Positions 1-5,451 of a stretch of DNA of 6,539 bases are shown here, piece after piece; position 1 is the first letter of the stretch, and each line of letters begins with the position of its first letter. A program made the position numbers and the translations under genes. The DNA is from Lysobacteraceae bacterium (GTDB lineage Bacteria; Pseudomonadota; Gammaproteobacteria; Xanthomonadales; Xanthomonadaceae), in contig DNXT01000340.1 of the NCBI GenBank assembly GCA_003505795.1, positions 1-6,539 on the forward strand, in the 5' to 3' direction. The notes under the pieces were generated by a model. It was not told the DNA's origin. It ran no database searches and saw only the letters and a program-made list of their open reading frames with translations.

Positions 1-116
1 GGATCGGCCACGGTCAGCAGCCACGGCGCGGTGGCGGCGACATGGAAGGTGTTGAGCGATCGCAACGGTGCGTTTTCGACCAGCGTCCAGGCGGGTTCCG
101 CGGGGGCGCCGGTCAT
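1..116 (-). CDS. murB: UDP-N-acetylenolpyruvoylglucosamine reductase MurB, N-terminal 38 residues (runs off the left edge)
   Basis: MurB is the cytoplasmic FAD enzyme that reduces UDP-GlcNAc-enolpyruvate to UDP-MurNAc with NADPH, an early step of peptidoglycan precursor synthesis. Only the first 38 codons are present. After a short variable leader the protein reads LRSLNTFHVAATAPWLL, which matches the conserved MurB opening (a 'NTF' motif followed by a small-residue stretch, start of the FAD-binding domain). The ATG (116-114) overlaps the pyrD TGA (115-113) in an ATGA arrangement, so translation is probably coupled to pyrD within one transcript. Catalytic residues lie outside the window and cannot be checked. 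The call rests on a short stretch, but the NTF motif and the tight position after pyrD agree with it. Confidence 0.8.
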   Translation of the reverse strand, partial: MTGAPAEPAWTLVENAPLRSLNTFHVAATAPWLLTVAD

Positions 117-1168
117 AGCGCCGACACCGCGCCGCGGCTGGGGGCCTCGCGCCGGCGCCGGATCGCATCGACGCATTCACCGATCAGCTGCGGTCCGCGG
201 AAGATCAGTCCGCTGTAGAGCTGCACCAGGGTCGCGCCGGCGGCCATCTTGGCCACGGCGTCGGCGGCGGAGGCGATGCCGCCGACCCCGACCAGCGGGA
301 TCGATTCCGGCAGGCGCGCGCGCAGCCGCCGCAGCACCAGGGTCGACTGGCCCAGCAGCGGCGCGCCGGACAGGCCGCCGGCCTCGGCCGCCTGCGGCAG
401 GTCCTCCAGCATCGGCCGGGCGATCGTGGTGTTGGTCGCGACCACGCCGTCCACCGCCAGGTCCGACAGCACGCGCGCGGCGGCGTCGATGTCGCGGTCG
501 TTGAGGTCGGGAGCGACCTTCACCAGCATCGGCACGCGGCGGCCGTGGCGCGCGGCCAGCTGCTCCTGGGTCTCGCGCAGGTCGCCGATCAGCTGGCGCA
601 GCGCCTGTTCTTCCTGCAGTTCGCGCAGGCCGGCGGTGTTGGGCGAGGAGATGTTGACGGTGATGTAGTCGGCCAGCGCGTACACCCGCTCCATGCAGTG
701 CCGGTAGTCGCCGGATGCGTCCTCGTTGGGCGTGTCCTTGTTCTTGCCGATGTTGATGCCGAGCAGGCCGCCGCGCCGGCGCGAACGCTCGACGTTCTTC
801 ACCAGCGCGTCGACGCCGAGGTTGTTGAACCCCATGCGGTTGATGATCGCCTGCCGGTCGGCGATCCGGAACATGCGCGGCCTCGGGTTGCCGCCCTGCG
901 GGCGCGGGGTGACGGTGCCGATCTCGACGAAGCCGAACCCCAGCGCCAGCAGCGCGTCGACGTGCTCGCCGTTCTTGTCCAGGCCGGCGGCCAGGCCGAC
1001 CGGGTTGGGAAAGGTCAGGCCGAAGGCGGGGGTCGGCAGCTGCGCCGGCCGGCGCGCCAGCAGCGGGGTGGTGCCGGTGCGGTAGGCGGCCTCGAGGGCG
1101 CCGAGGCCGAGGCCGTGTGCGCGTTCGGCATCGAAGGCGAACAGGAAGGGGCGGGCTAGGGAATACAT
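113..1168 (-). CDS. pyrD: Dihydroorotate dehydrogenase (quinone), class 2
   Basis: This is the FMN enzyme that oxidises dihydroorotate to orotate and passes electrons to ubiquinone at the inner membrane, the fourth step of de novo UMP synthesis. The 351-residue length is normal for class 2. The N-terminal helix (MYSLARPFLFAFDAERAHG) is the membrane/quinone-binding extension that separates class 2 from the soluble class 1. Visible motifs are GLDKNG (62-67), RMGFNNLG (111-118), the catalytic loop NISSPNT (172-178) with the class 2 base Ser175, VKVAPDL (216-222), TNTTI (245-249), and the FMN phosphate sites GVGGIAS (294-300) and YSGLIFRGP (318-326). No key residue is missing. The ATG at 1168 has no good Shine-Dalgarno. 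It lies two bases after the stop of a possible small ORF, which could supply ribosomes by coupling. The stop overlaps murB by four bases. Confidence 0.97.
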   Translation of the reverse strand: MYSLARPFLFAFDAERAHGLGLGALEAAYRTGTTPLLARRPAQLPTPAFGLTFPNPVGLAAGLDKNGEHVDALLALGFGFVEIGTVTPRPQGGNPRPRMFRIADRQAIINRMGFNNLGVDALVKNVERSRRRGGLLGINIGKNKDTPNEDASGDYRHCMERVYALADYITVNISSPNTAGLRELQEEQALRQLIGDLRETQEQLAARHGRRVPMLVKVAPDLNDRDIDAAARVLSDLAVDGVVATNTTIARPMLEDLPQAAEAGGLSGAPLLGQSTLVLRRLRARLPESIPLVGVGGIASAADAVAKMAAGATLVQLYSGLIFRGPQLIGECVDAIRRRREAPSRGAVSAL

Positions 1169-1170
1169 GG

Positions 1171-1281
1171 TCAGGGGCTGTCAGCGCTGTGGGGATGGGC
1201 CACGTTGCCGTGCACGGCAACCCGAACGGCCGTGCATGGGCGCGCACGGCGCGGCGGCGTCACTCGGTCTGTTATCGACAT
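1171..1281 (-). CDS. Possible 36-residue leader ORF upstream of pyrD
   Basis: A short ORF begins MSITDRVTPPRRARP and ends HPHSADSP. Its ATG (1281-1279) is preceded by GGAG (1290-1287) five bases away, a better ribosome-binding site than that of pyrD. Its TGA (1173-1171) is two bases before the pyrD ATG, an arrangement expected for a translationally coupled leader. The coding span runs through the 18-bp palindrome at 1204-1221 and one arm of the 17-bp inverted repeat, so ribosome movement could alter RNA folding ahead of pyrD. I do not recognise the peptide; it is arginine- and proline-rich, and such composition is easily produced by GC-rich noncoding DNA. It has no obvious run of one regulatory amino acid. 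It may be a chance ORF; conservation of the start, stop spacing and Shine-Dalgarno in related genomes would decide. Confidence 0.35.
   Translation of the reverse strand: MSITDRVTPPRRARPCTAVRVAVHGNVAHPHSADSP
1204..1221. repeat. 18-bp perfect palindrome upstream of pyrD
   Basis: GTTGCCGTGCACGGCAAC reads the same on both strands. As RNA it gives a 7-bp stem with a TGCA loop, 36 to 53 bases before the pyrD start. No T-tract follows on either strand, so it is not a classical intrinsic terminator. It could be a protein operator or a leader hairpin. The core GCCGTGCA recurs in the nearby inverted repeat arms. Confidence 0.6.
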
Positions 1282-1322
1282 AAGCTCTCCATTGTTGCGT
1301 GCCCCGCGCGCCCATGCACGGC
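1229..1322. repeat. 17-bp perfect inverted repeat (arms 1229-1245 and 1306-1322)
   Basis: The left arm GCCGTGCATGGGCGCGC and the right arm GCGCGCCCATGCACGGC are exact reverse complements separated by 60 bases. The left arm can also fold locally, since 1229-1235 pairs with 1244-1250, so the two pairings exclude each other. The right arm lies just past the methyltransferase stop (1353), in the gap before pyrD. The spacer contains the Shine-Dalgarno and start of the possible pyrD leader ORF, which a long hairpin in a read-through transcript would place in its loop. It could also be the two ends of a small noncoding repeat unit. Confidence 0.65.
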
Positions 1323-1352
1323 GTGGCCCTTCCGACGGCGTTGGCACGGACC

Positions 1353-2120
1353 CTAGCCCAGCGTGCCGGCGAAGGCACGGGTTTGGTACTGGAAATCGAC
1401 ATGCCCGTCCTCGGCATGCCGTTGGAACAGGGCCTGCAGGTCATCGAGCATGGGCGCATGCCCCGGGTCGCCTGCCAGCGGCGCGTAGGACGAGGACAGC
1501 AGCCGGCCGCGCAGCGCGTCGTAGTCGAGCCGCTGCACGTTCGGGAACTGCGCCTGGTCGCGGAAGCCGCGCCCGAACCACCGGCGCATGGTCGCATCGT
1601 CCTGGTAGCGCTCGGCCACCGCGCTGTAGTCGCTGCCGTGGTCGAGCAGCAACTGCTCGTAGCCGCGCATGAACGGCGAGCTGTCGAGCAGGCGCGAGTT
1701 CCAGTACACCAGCGCCAGTCCTCCCGGCGCCAGAATGCGCGCCCATTCCGCGCGCACCGCCTGCATGTCGAACCAGTGGAAGGCCTGCGCGGCGCTGACC
1801 AGGTCGATGCTGGCGGCATCCAGCGTGGTCGCCTCGGCGCTGCCGTCGACCGCACGGAAGCCGGGGAAGTCGCCGAGCCATTGCTGCGCGGCGGTCCGCA
1901 TCGCCGCGTTCGGCTCGACCGCGACCACCGGGTGGCCGGCTTCGAGGAACATCCGCGAGGAAATGCCGGTGCCGGCGCCGATGTCGGCGACCCGCGCGGC
2001 GGCGCCGACGCCGAGCGACTGCCTGATCCATTGCAGCAGCTGCGGCGGGTAGCCCGGGCGATAGCGCACGTAGTCGGCCACCCGGTTGCTGAAGCGCTGC
2101 TGCGAGGAGAGGGTGCTCAT
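1353..2120 (-). CDS. Class I SAM-dependent methyltransferase, Methyltransf_11 type, substrate unknown
   Basis: A 255-residue cytoplasmic methyltransferase with the Rossmann-type fold of class I enzymes. Motif I is VADIGAGTG (44-52), the SAM-binding glycine loop. The acidic residue ending strand beta-2 is Glu69 in VAVEPN. DGSAE (92-96) fits the adenine-contact region. AAQAFHWFD (110-118) is typical of a broad bacterial subgroup that includes many unassigned small-molecule methyltransferases. LAPGGLALVYW (130-140) is the post-motif region. The C-terminal part (about 150-255) is the variable substrate lid and does not identify a substrate. The ATG at 2120 lacks a clear Shine-Dalgarno but follows the TGA of the upstream DUF4190-type gene by four bases, so coupled translation is likely. 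pyrD is 184 nt downstream. Confidence 0.85.
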   Translation of the reverse strand: MSTLSSQQRFSNRVADYVRYRPGYPPQLLQWIRQSLGVGAAARVADIGAGTGISSRMFLEAGHPVVAVEPNAAMRTAAQQWLGDFPGFRAVDGSAEATTLDAASIDLVSAAQAFHWFDMQAVRAEWARILAPGGLALVYWNSRLLDSSPFMRGYEQLLLDHGSDYSAVAERYQDDATMRRWFGRGFRDQAQFPNVQRLDYDALRGRLLSSSYAPLAGDPGHAPMLDDLQALFQRHAEDGHVDFQYQTRAFAGTLG

Positions 2121-2124
2121 CGCG

Positions 2125-2406
2125 TCAGGACTGCAGGTGCGCGAACCAGGCCAGCCCGCCGAAGAACAGCACGAAGGCGAGGATGCCGACCACCCACAAC
2201 GCGACCGACAGCCAGCCCAGCACCAGGCCGGCGACCGCGAAGCCGTCGCCGTCCAGGCGCCCGGGATTCCTGCGGATCTCGGCGCGGGCCAGGTGGCCGG
2301 TGATGATGGCGCCGATGCTGCCGACGAACGGCAGCAGGGTCCAGCCGAGGATGCCGGCCACCAGGCTGACGATGGCGAGGGAGCTGGTCTGGCGAACGAT
2401 GCTCAT
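2125..2406 (-). CDS. DUF4190-type small membrane protein
   Basis: A 93-residue protein made mainly of two hydrophobic regions. The first (about 8-38) carries the glycine-rich SLVAGILGW...GSIGAIITGHLA pattern, a short basic loop (ARAEIRRNPGRLDG, 40-53) follows, and the second (about 57-90) reads AVAGLVLGWLSVALW and then a phenylalanine-rich stretch. This order, with 'GHLAR-EIRR' between the helices, matches the DUF4190 family of inner-membrane proteins of unknown function, often found alone or attached to other domains. No catalytic motif is visible. The ATG at 2406 is supported by AAGGAG (2420-2415) eight bases upstream. It is the first gene of a probable two-gene unit with the methyltransferase; that link does not define a function. 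Confidence 0.8.
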   Translation of the reverse strand: MSIVRQTSSLAIVSLVAGILGWTLLPFVGSIGAIITGHLARAEIRRNPGRLDGDGFAVAGLVLGWLSVALWVVGILAFVLFFGGLAWFAHLQS

Positions 2407-2469
2407 CGGGGACGCTCCTTGTGGATGCCGGCCGTGGGAAGGCCGCAGGCTTCGTGGAAAGACAGGGCG

Positions 2470-2475
2470 ATTATT
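2470..2475 (-). promoter_or_regulatory. Candidate -10 box for the DUF4190/methyltransferase unit
   Basis: AATAAT lies in an otherwise GC-rich gap and matches TATAAT at five of six positions. It would start a transcript about 57 bases before the 2406 start codon. No recognisable -35 is present at 16-18 bases, so support is weak. Confidence 0.22.
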
Positions 2476-2481
2476 CCAGAT

Positions 2482-2500
2482 GCGCCCGGGCGCCGGGCGC
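2482..2500 (-). terminator. GC hairpin downstream of the aldehyde dehydrogenase gene
   Basis: A 7-bp stem (2482-2488 with 2494-2500) around a 5-base loop begins about 40 bases after the dehydrogenase stop. The following minus-strand bases contain no T-run, so it may act only as a pause or 3'-end stabiliser, or may be chance in GC-rich DNA. Confidence 0.3.
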
Positions 2501-2539
2501 AGCCTCGCGCGGGCGCGGCGGGATCGGCCGCGCTCCGGA

Positions 2540-4072
2540 TCACAGGTCGAACTTGATGCCCTGGGCCAGCGGCAGCGAATCGGAATAGTTGATGGTGTTG
2601 GTCTGGCGCCGCATGTACACCTTCCACGCGTCCGAGCCGGACTCGCGGCCGCCGCCGGTGTCCTTCTCGCCGCCGAACGCGCCGCCGATCTCGGCGCCGC
2701 TGGTACCGATGTTGACGTTGGCGATGCCGCAGTCGCTGCCGGCCGCCGACAGGAACTTCTCGGCCGCCTTCAGGTTCTGGGTGAAGATCGACGACGACAG
2801 GCCCTGCGGCACGCCGTTCTGCATCTCGATGGCCTCGTCCAGCGTCGAATACTTCATCACGTACAGGATCGGCGCGAAGGTCTCGTGCTGCACCACCTCG
2901 TCGCTGTTCTTCAGGCCGGTGACGATCGCCGGCAACACGAAGTTGCCGGGGCGGTCGATCGCGGTGCCGCCGGTCTCGACGGTGCCGCCGGCGGCCTTGG
3001 CCTTGGCGATCGAGGCCAGGAACTGCTCGACCGCGCCGCGGCTGTTGAGCGGGCCCATCAGGTTGGCGGGGTCGGTCGGGTCGCCGATCTTGCCCTCGAC
3101 CTGCTTGTAGGCCTTGACCAGCGTGGCCAGCACGGTGTCGTGGATCGACTCGTGCACGATCAGCCGGCGGGTGGTGGTGCAGCGCTGGCCGGCGGTGCCG
3201 ACCGCGCCGAACACGATGCCCGGGATCGCCAGCTTCAGGTCGGCGCTCTCGTCGAGGATGATCGCGTTGTTGCCGCCAAGCTCCAGCAGGCTGCGGCCGA
3301 GCCGGCGCGCGACCTTCTCGGCGACCGTGCGGCCGACCTGGGTCGAGCCGGTGAAGCTGATCAGCGGCACCCGCGCGTCGTCGACCAGCTTCTCCGACAG
3401 CGCGGTGCCGGCGTCGTTGATCAGGAAGAAGATGTCCGGGAAGCCGGCGTCCTTCAGCGCCGCGTTGCAGATCTTCTGCGTGGCGATCGCGGTCAGCGGG
3501 GTCTTGTTGGACGGCTTCCAGATGCAGACGTCGCCGCAGATCGCGGCCAGGAACGCGTTCCAGCTCCACACCGCGACCGGGAAGTTGAAGGCGCTGATGA
3601 CGCCGACCAGGCCGAGCGGCTGGTACTGCTCGTACATGCGGTGGCCGGGACGCTCCGAATGCATGGTGTAGCCATGCAGCATGCGGCTCTGGCCTACCGC
3701 GAAGTCGGCGATGTCGATCATCTCCTGCACTTCGCCGTCGCCCTCGGGCTTGCTCTTGCCCATCTCCAGCGCGACCAGCGAGCCGAGCGCGTCCTTGTGC
3801 CTGCGCAGCGCCTCGCCGCACAGGCGCACCGCTTCGCCGCGGCGCGGCGCGGGAGTGGTGCGCCAGAGCTTGAACGCGGCCTGGGCGCGGGCGACGACCT
3901 GCTCGTAGTCCTCGGCCGTGGTGGCCTGGACCTCGGCGATGACCTCGTTGGTGGCCGGGTTCAGCGGCTTCAGCACGCCGGCGCCGGTCGCCTGCGACCA
4001 TTCGCCGTTGCCGAGGTAGGTACCGGCATTGGACGCGGCGAGGTCGAGCGCCTTGAGCAGATCTGCGGACAT
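2540..4072 (-). CDS. amaB: ALDH7-family aldehyde dehydrogenase: L-piperidine-6-carboxylate / alpha-aminoadipate semialdehyde dehydrogenase
   Basis: A 510-residue NAD(P)-dependent aldehyde dehydrogenase of the antiquitin (ALDH7) type, which oxidises alpha-aminoadipate semialdehyde, in equilibrium with piperideine-6-carboxylate, to 2-aminoadipate in lysine and pipecolate breakdown. Residues seen: Asn163 in AFNFP, Lys186 in WKPSN, the FTGST cofactor loop (240-244), general base Glu264 in ELGGNN, catalytic Cys298 in GQRCTTTRR, and Glu397 in HETFAPI. Two ALDH7 marks support the substrate: the GEVQE loop ending at Glu117 with Arg297 before the Cys, which correspond to the aminoadipate-binding pair of the human enzyme, and the C-terminus FGGEKDTGGGRESGSDAWK...LPLAQGIKF. 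The ATG at 4072 follows AGGAG (4082-4078) by five bases. No lysine aminotransferase or other pathway gene is adjacent, so the substrate is inferred from the family. Called pcd in some bacteria. Confidence 0.93.
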   Translation of the reverse strand: MSADLLKALDLAASNAGTYLGNGEWSQATGAGVLKPLNPATNEVIAEVQATTAEDYEQVVARAQAAFKLWRTTPAPRRGEAVRLCGEALRRHKDALGSLVALEMGKSKPEGDGEVQEMIDIADFAVGQSRMLHGYTMHSERPGHRMYEQYQPLGLVGVISAFNFPVAVWSWNAFLAAICGDVCIWKPSNKTPLTAIATQKICNAALKDAGFPDIFFLINDAGTALSEKLVDDARVPLISFTGSTQVGRTVAEKVARRLGRSLLELGGNNAIILDESADLKLAIPGIVFGAVGTAGQRCTTTRRLIVHESIHDTVLATLVKAYKQVEGKIGDPTDPANLMGPLNSRGAVEQFLASIAKAKAAGGTVETGGTAIDRPGNFVLPAIVTGLKNSDEVVQHETFAPILYVMKYSTLDEAIEMQNGVPQGLSSSIFTQNLKAAEKFLSAAGSDCGIANVNIGTSGAEIGGAFGGEKDTGGGRESGSDAWKVYMRRQTNTINYSDSLPLAQGIKFDL

Positions 4073-4141
4073 GGAGTCTCCTGGGTTCGATTGCGACAGG
4101 GCGCCGCCGCAGGCGGGGGATGCGGCGCGGGTTGACCGCGA

Positions 4142-4147
4142 ATTTTA
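4142..4147 (-). promoter_or_regulatory. Candidate -10 box for the aldehyde dehydrogenase gene
   Basis: TAAAAT on the minus strand stands out in a GC-rich 156-nt gap, about 70 bases upstream of the 4072 start codon. It matches TATAAT at five of six positions, but no convincing -35 lies upstream. Confidence 0.3.
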
Positions 4148-4191
4148 GCAGAGCGCGGGCCCGCGGCCCGAGGCGTCGCCGCGGCCACGGC

Positions 4192-4219
4192 TTGGCAAGC
4201 GCCGCGATCATGCGACAAT
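4192..4219 (+). promoter_or_regulatory. Probable promoter of tRNA-Arg(CCU)
   Basis: TTGGCA (4192-4197, five of six to TTGACA) is followed after 16 bases by GACAAT (4214-4219, four of six to TATAAT). Transcription would begin near 4226, a few bases before the mature tRNA 5' end, a normal distance for a bacterial tRNA gene. Confidence 0.5.
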
Positions 4220-4228
4220 GCGCGCCTT

Positions 4229-4305
4229 GGCCCCGTAGCTCAGCTGGATAGAGCGGTCCCCTCCTAAGGGACAGGTCGTGCGTTCGAATCGCGCCGGGGT
4301 CACCA
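4229..4305 (+). tRNA. tRNA-Arg, anticodon CCU
   Basis: A full 77-nt cloverleaf can be drawn. The acceptor 4229-4235 pairs with 4295-4301 (one G-U). D-stem GCTC/GAGC is at 4238-4241/4251-4254 with loop AGCTGGATA. The anticodon stem GTCCC/GGGAC (4256-4260/4268-4272) encloses loop CTCCTAA with anticodon CCT at 4263-4265. The variable loop is AGGTC, and the T-arm (4278-4294) has the TTCGAAT loop. Discriminator A4302 and an encoded CCA (4303-4305) follow. It reads the AGG codon, which is rare in high-GC genomes. It is transcribed divergently from the aldehyde dehydrogenase gene. Confidence 0.97.
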
Positions 4306-4573
4306 TCCTTGCCAGCGCAGTCCCGCGATCATGCGCGGCCGCGTGGTCTCCCGGTTCCGGAGCGCCGGGGCGTCGTCGAGGTCGACCAGGCTATCGATGG
4401 ATGCCCGGGCCCGGTGCGGGGCGCGGATCCCCGGCACGGCCGGGTCGCCGCTTGCGGTGGGAAATCCCGCAGGCCGATTGGGCCCGTTGCACGCGCGCAG
4501 GTCATAGCCGGGGAGGGCGTGCGGTCCCGATGGCGGCATCGGCGAAGCGCCATGACCTGAGTGTCTCGCGCAA
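4306..4573. other. Gap with no recognised gene, 3' of tRNA-Arg
   Basis: This 268-nt GC-rich stretch separates the tRNA from the converging iron permease gene. The open frames within it give no recognisable protein and have arginine/proline-rich translations typical of noncoding GC-rich DNA. I see no integrase fragment, no direct repeat of the tRNA 3' end and no T-tailed terminator. The only structure noted is an 8-bp inverted repeat, CAGGTCAT (4498-4505) with ATGACCTG (4552-4559), close to the permease stop; it may be a chance match. Confidence 0.6.
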
Positions 4574-4999
4574 CTAGCGGGCGTCGGCGTCCACGTCGAT
4601 CGGTGCCGATCCCTCGCCGCGGCGCCGCTGCGCCTGTACCGCCCGCCTGGCGAGCGCCTCGTACTGCTGGCGGATCTGCTCCAGCCGCTTCTCGTCCAGC
4701 TCCTCCAGGTTCAGTAGCTCGTCGTTGCCTTCGCGCGCCACCCGGATCAGTTCGTCGAGCTTGATCTGCATCGCCGCGGTGTCGGCGTTCTGGGTGTGCT
4801 GGATCAGGAAGACCATCAGGAAGGTGATGATGGTGGTGCCGGTGTTGATCACCAGTTGCCAGGTGTCGTTGAAGCCGAACACCGGGCCGCTGATCGCCCA
4901 CAGCACCACGATCGCCACCGCCGAGCAGAACGTCCAGGGCGACCCGGCGGCGCTGGAGGCCTTCTTGGCGACGGTGTTGAAGAAGTTGCGTATGTTCAT
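4574..4999 (-). CDS. Low-affinity iron permease family protein
   Basis: A 141-residue inner-membrane protein of the family called low-affinity iron permease (PF04120) after yeast Fet4; iron transport by the short bacterial members is not well shown. Two membrane segments are visible, about 23-42 (FCSAVAIVVLWAISGPVFGF) and 47-67, around the conserved FNDTWQLVINTGTT. The family signature HTQNADTAAMQIKLDELI (68-85) follows, then a charged, probably helical cytoplasmic tail rich in Glu, Arg and Gln (about 86-127). The frame is open further upstream to 5458, but that extension does not resemble the family and covers the divergent thr leader, so the ATG at 4999 is chosen. No Shine-Dalgarno is visible before it. 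It is divergent from the thr leader and convergent with the tRNA. Confidence 0.85.
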   Translation of the reverse strand: MNIRNFFNTVAKKASSAAGSPWTFCSAVAIVVLWAISGPVFGFNDTWQLVINTGTTIITFLMVFLIQHTQNADTAAMQIKLDELIRVAREGNDELLNLEELDEKRLEQIRQQYEALARRAVQAQRRRGEGSAPIDVDADAR

Positions 5000-5115
5000 G
5001 GGCCGGCAGCGGGAAAAGGAACTGGCGCGACGGTAGGGCCTTGCCTGTCCACGCTGCGCGAAGCCGCGCAGGCACCGCGCACGATTGGTTTCCCGGGTAA
5101 TCAATCGGGCCACGG

Positions 5116-5127
5116 TTGCATGTGCAA
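5116..5127. promoter_or_regulatory. Palindrome TTGCATGTGCAA in the divergent intergenic region
   Basis: Two 5-bp half-sites, TTGCA and TGCAA, flank a TG centre. It sits in the AT-richer part of the spacer between the permease gene and the thr-type leader, about 70 bases upstream of the TTGACA box, where an operator would be reasonable. A 9-base direct repeat ATTGGTTTC (5084-5092 and 5141-5149) brackets it. No regulator is identified. Confidence 0.35.
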
Positions 5128-5193
5128 GTCGCTGAATGCAATTGGTTTCATGGCCCGGCCGCCGACGCAGGCCGGCATGTCGCGCTGCAGCAC

Positions 5194-5221
5194 TTGACAG
5201 CCCGGCGGCGGCTGATGTCTT
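5194..5221 (+). promoter_or_regulatory. Probable promoter of the thr-type leader and fusion gene
   Basis: A perfect TTGACA -35 box (5194-5199) is followed after 16 bases by TGTCTT (5216-5221), a poor -10 with three matches to TATAAT. The predicted start of transcription, about 5228-5231, coincides with the leader ATG at 5231, suggesting a leaderless or nearly leaderless leader peptide and explaining its missing Shine-Dalgarno. Confidence 0.5.
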
Positions 5222-5230
5222 GTTGCCCGC

Positions 5231-5362
5231 ATGCCGAATGTCGTTCCCGCCACCACGCGCATCCGTATCGCCGCCCCCGGCGCGGCCGGCGTGGGCGCGG
5301 CCGGCACCACCACCATTACCACCCGCACCATTCGCCCGGTGCGGTCCGTCGTCTTCGCGTAA
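5231..5362 (+). CDS. thrL: Threonine-operon-type leader peptide (ThrL-like)
   Basis: A 43-codon ORF ending in TAA about 90 bases before the aspartokinase start. It begins MPNVVPATTRIRIAAPG, and codons 26-34 read TTTITTRTI (ACC ACC ACC ATT ACC ACC CGC ACC ATT). This is the Thr/Ile codon cluster expected of an attenuation leader controlling threonine biosynthesis, comparable in character to E. coli ThrL. Stalling there when charged tRNA-Thr or tRNA-Ile is scarce would alter folding of the RNA at 5377-5433. A stop codon in frame at 5213 limits upstream extension; a GTG at 5291 is a possible shorter start. There is no Shine-Dalgarno, fitting the close promoter. It is longer than the enterobacterial leader, and the middle is a Gly/Ala stretch. 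It supports the first part of the downstream CDS being genuine thrA. Confidence 0.8.
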   Translation: MPNVVPATTRIRIAAPGAAGVGAAGTTTITTRTIRPVRSVVFA

Positions 5363-5376
5363 CTTCCGAAAACCAC

Positions 5377-5433
5377 GGCCCCGCACCCGGATCAGGATGC
5401 GGGGGTGTCCCCCAGCCTGATGCGGACGGGGCC
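5377..5433 (+). promoter_or_regulatory. Attenuator-like set of alternative hairpins before the thrA start
   Basis: Three overlapping pairings are visible. (a) 5379-5385 with 5398-5404, 7 bp. (b) A long hairpin: 5387-5389 with 5423-5425, 5391-5396 with 5416-5421 and 5401-5405 with 5409-5413 around a TGT loop. (c) 5377-5383 with 5427-5433, 7 bp, which can enclose (b). Pairing (a) excludes the inner part of (b) and also (c), as expected for antiterminator versus terminator states. No T-run follows the large hairpin. CCTC (5432-5435) can instead pair with the GAGG Shine-Dalgarno (5441-5444), so control of translation start is an alternative to termination. Confidence 0.6.
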
Positions 5434-5451
5434 TCCCAACGAGGTCTGTCG

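Noticed and set aside
1299..2303. 334-codon plus-strand frame opposite the methyltransferase and DUF4190-type genes
   Set aside because: Antisense shadow; the minus strand has a clear SAM-binding motif and a membrane protein with a good Shine-Dalgarno.
2183..4135. 650-codon plus-strand open frame opposite the aldehyde dehydrogenase
   Set aside because: It is antisense to a gene with a full set of ALDH7 catalytic motifs; its translation is a low-complexity Arg/Gly/Asp/Leu mix typical of high-GC antisense frames, with no domain.
2403..4211. 602-codon minus-strand open frame overlapping the aldehyde dehydrogenase in another frame
   Set aside because: Arg/Pro-rich shadow of the true gene with no recognisable motif; it also runs through the dehydrogenase start region and the terminator-like hairpin.
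4306..4573. Possible integrated element at the tRNA-Arg 3' end
   Set aside because: tRNA 3' ends are common integration sites, but no integrase, no repeat of the tRNA end and no mobile gene are visible; the next gene is an ordinary permease family gene.
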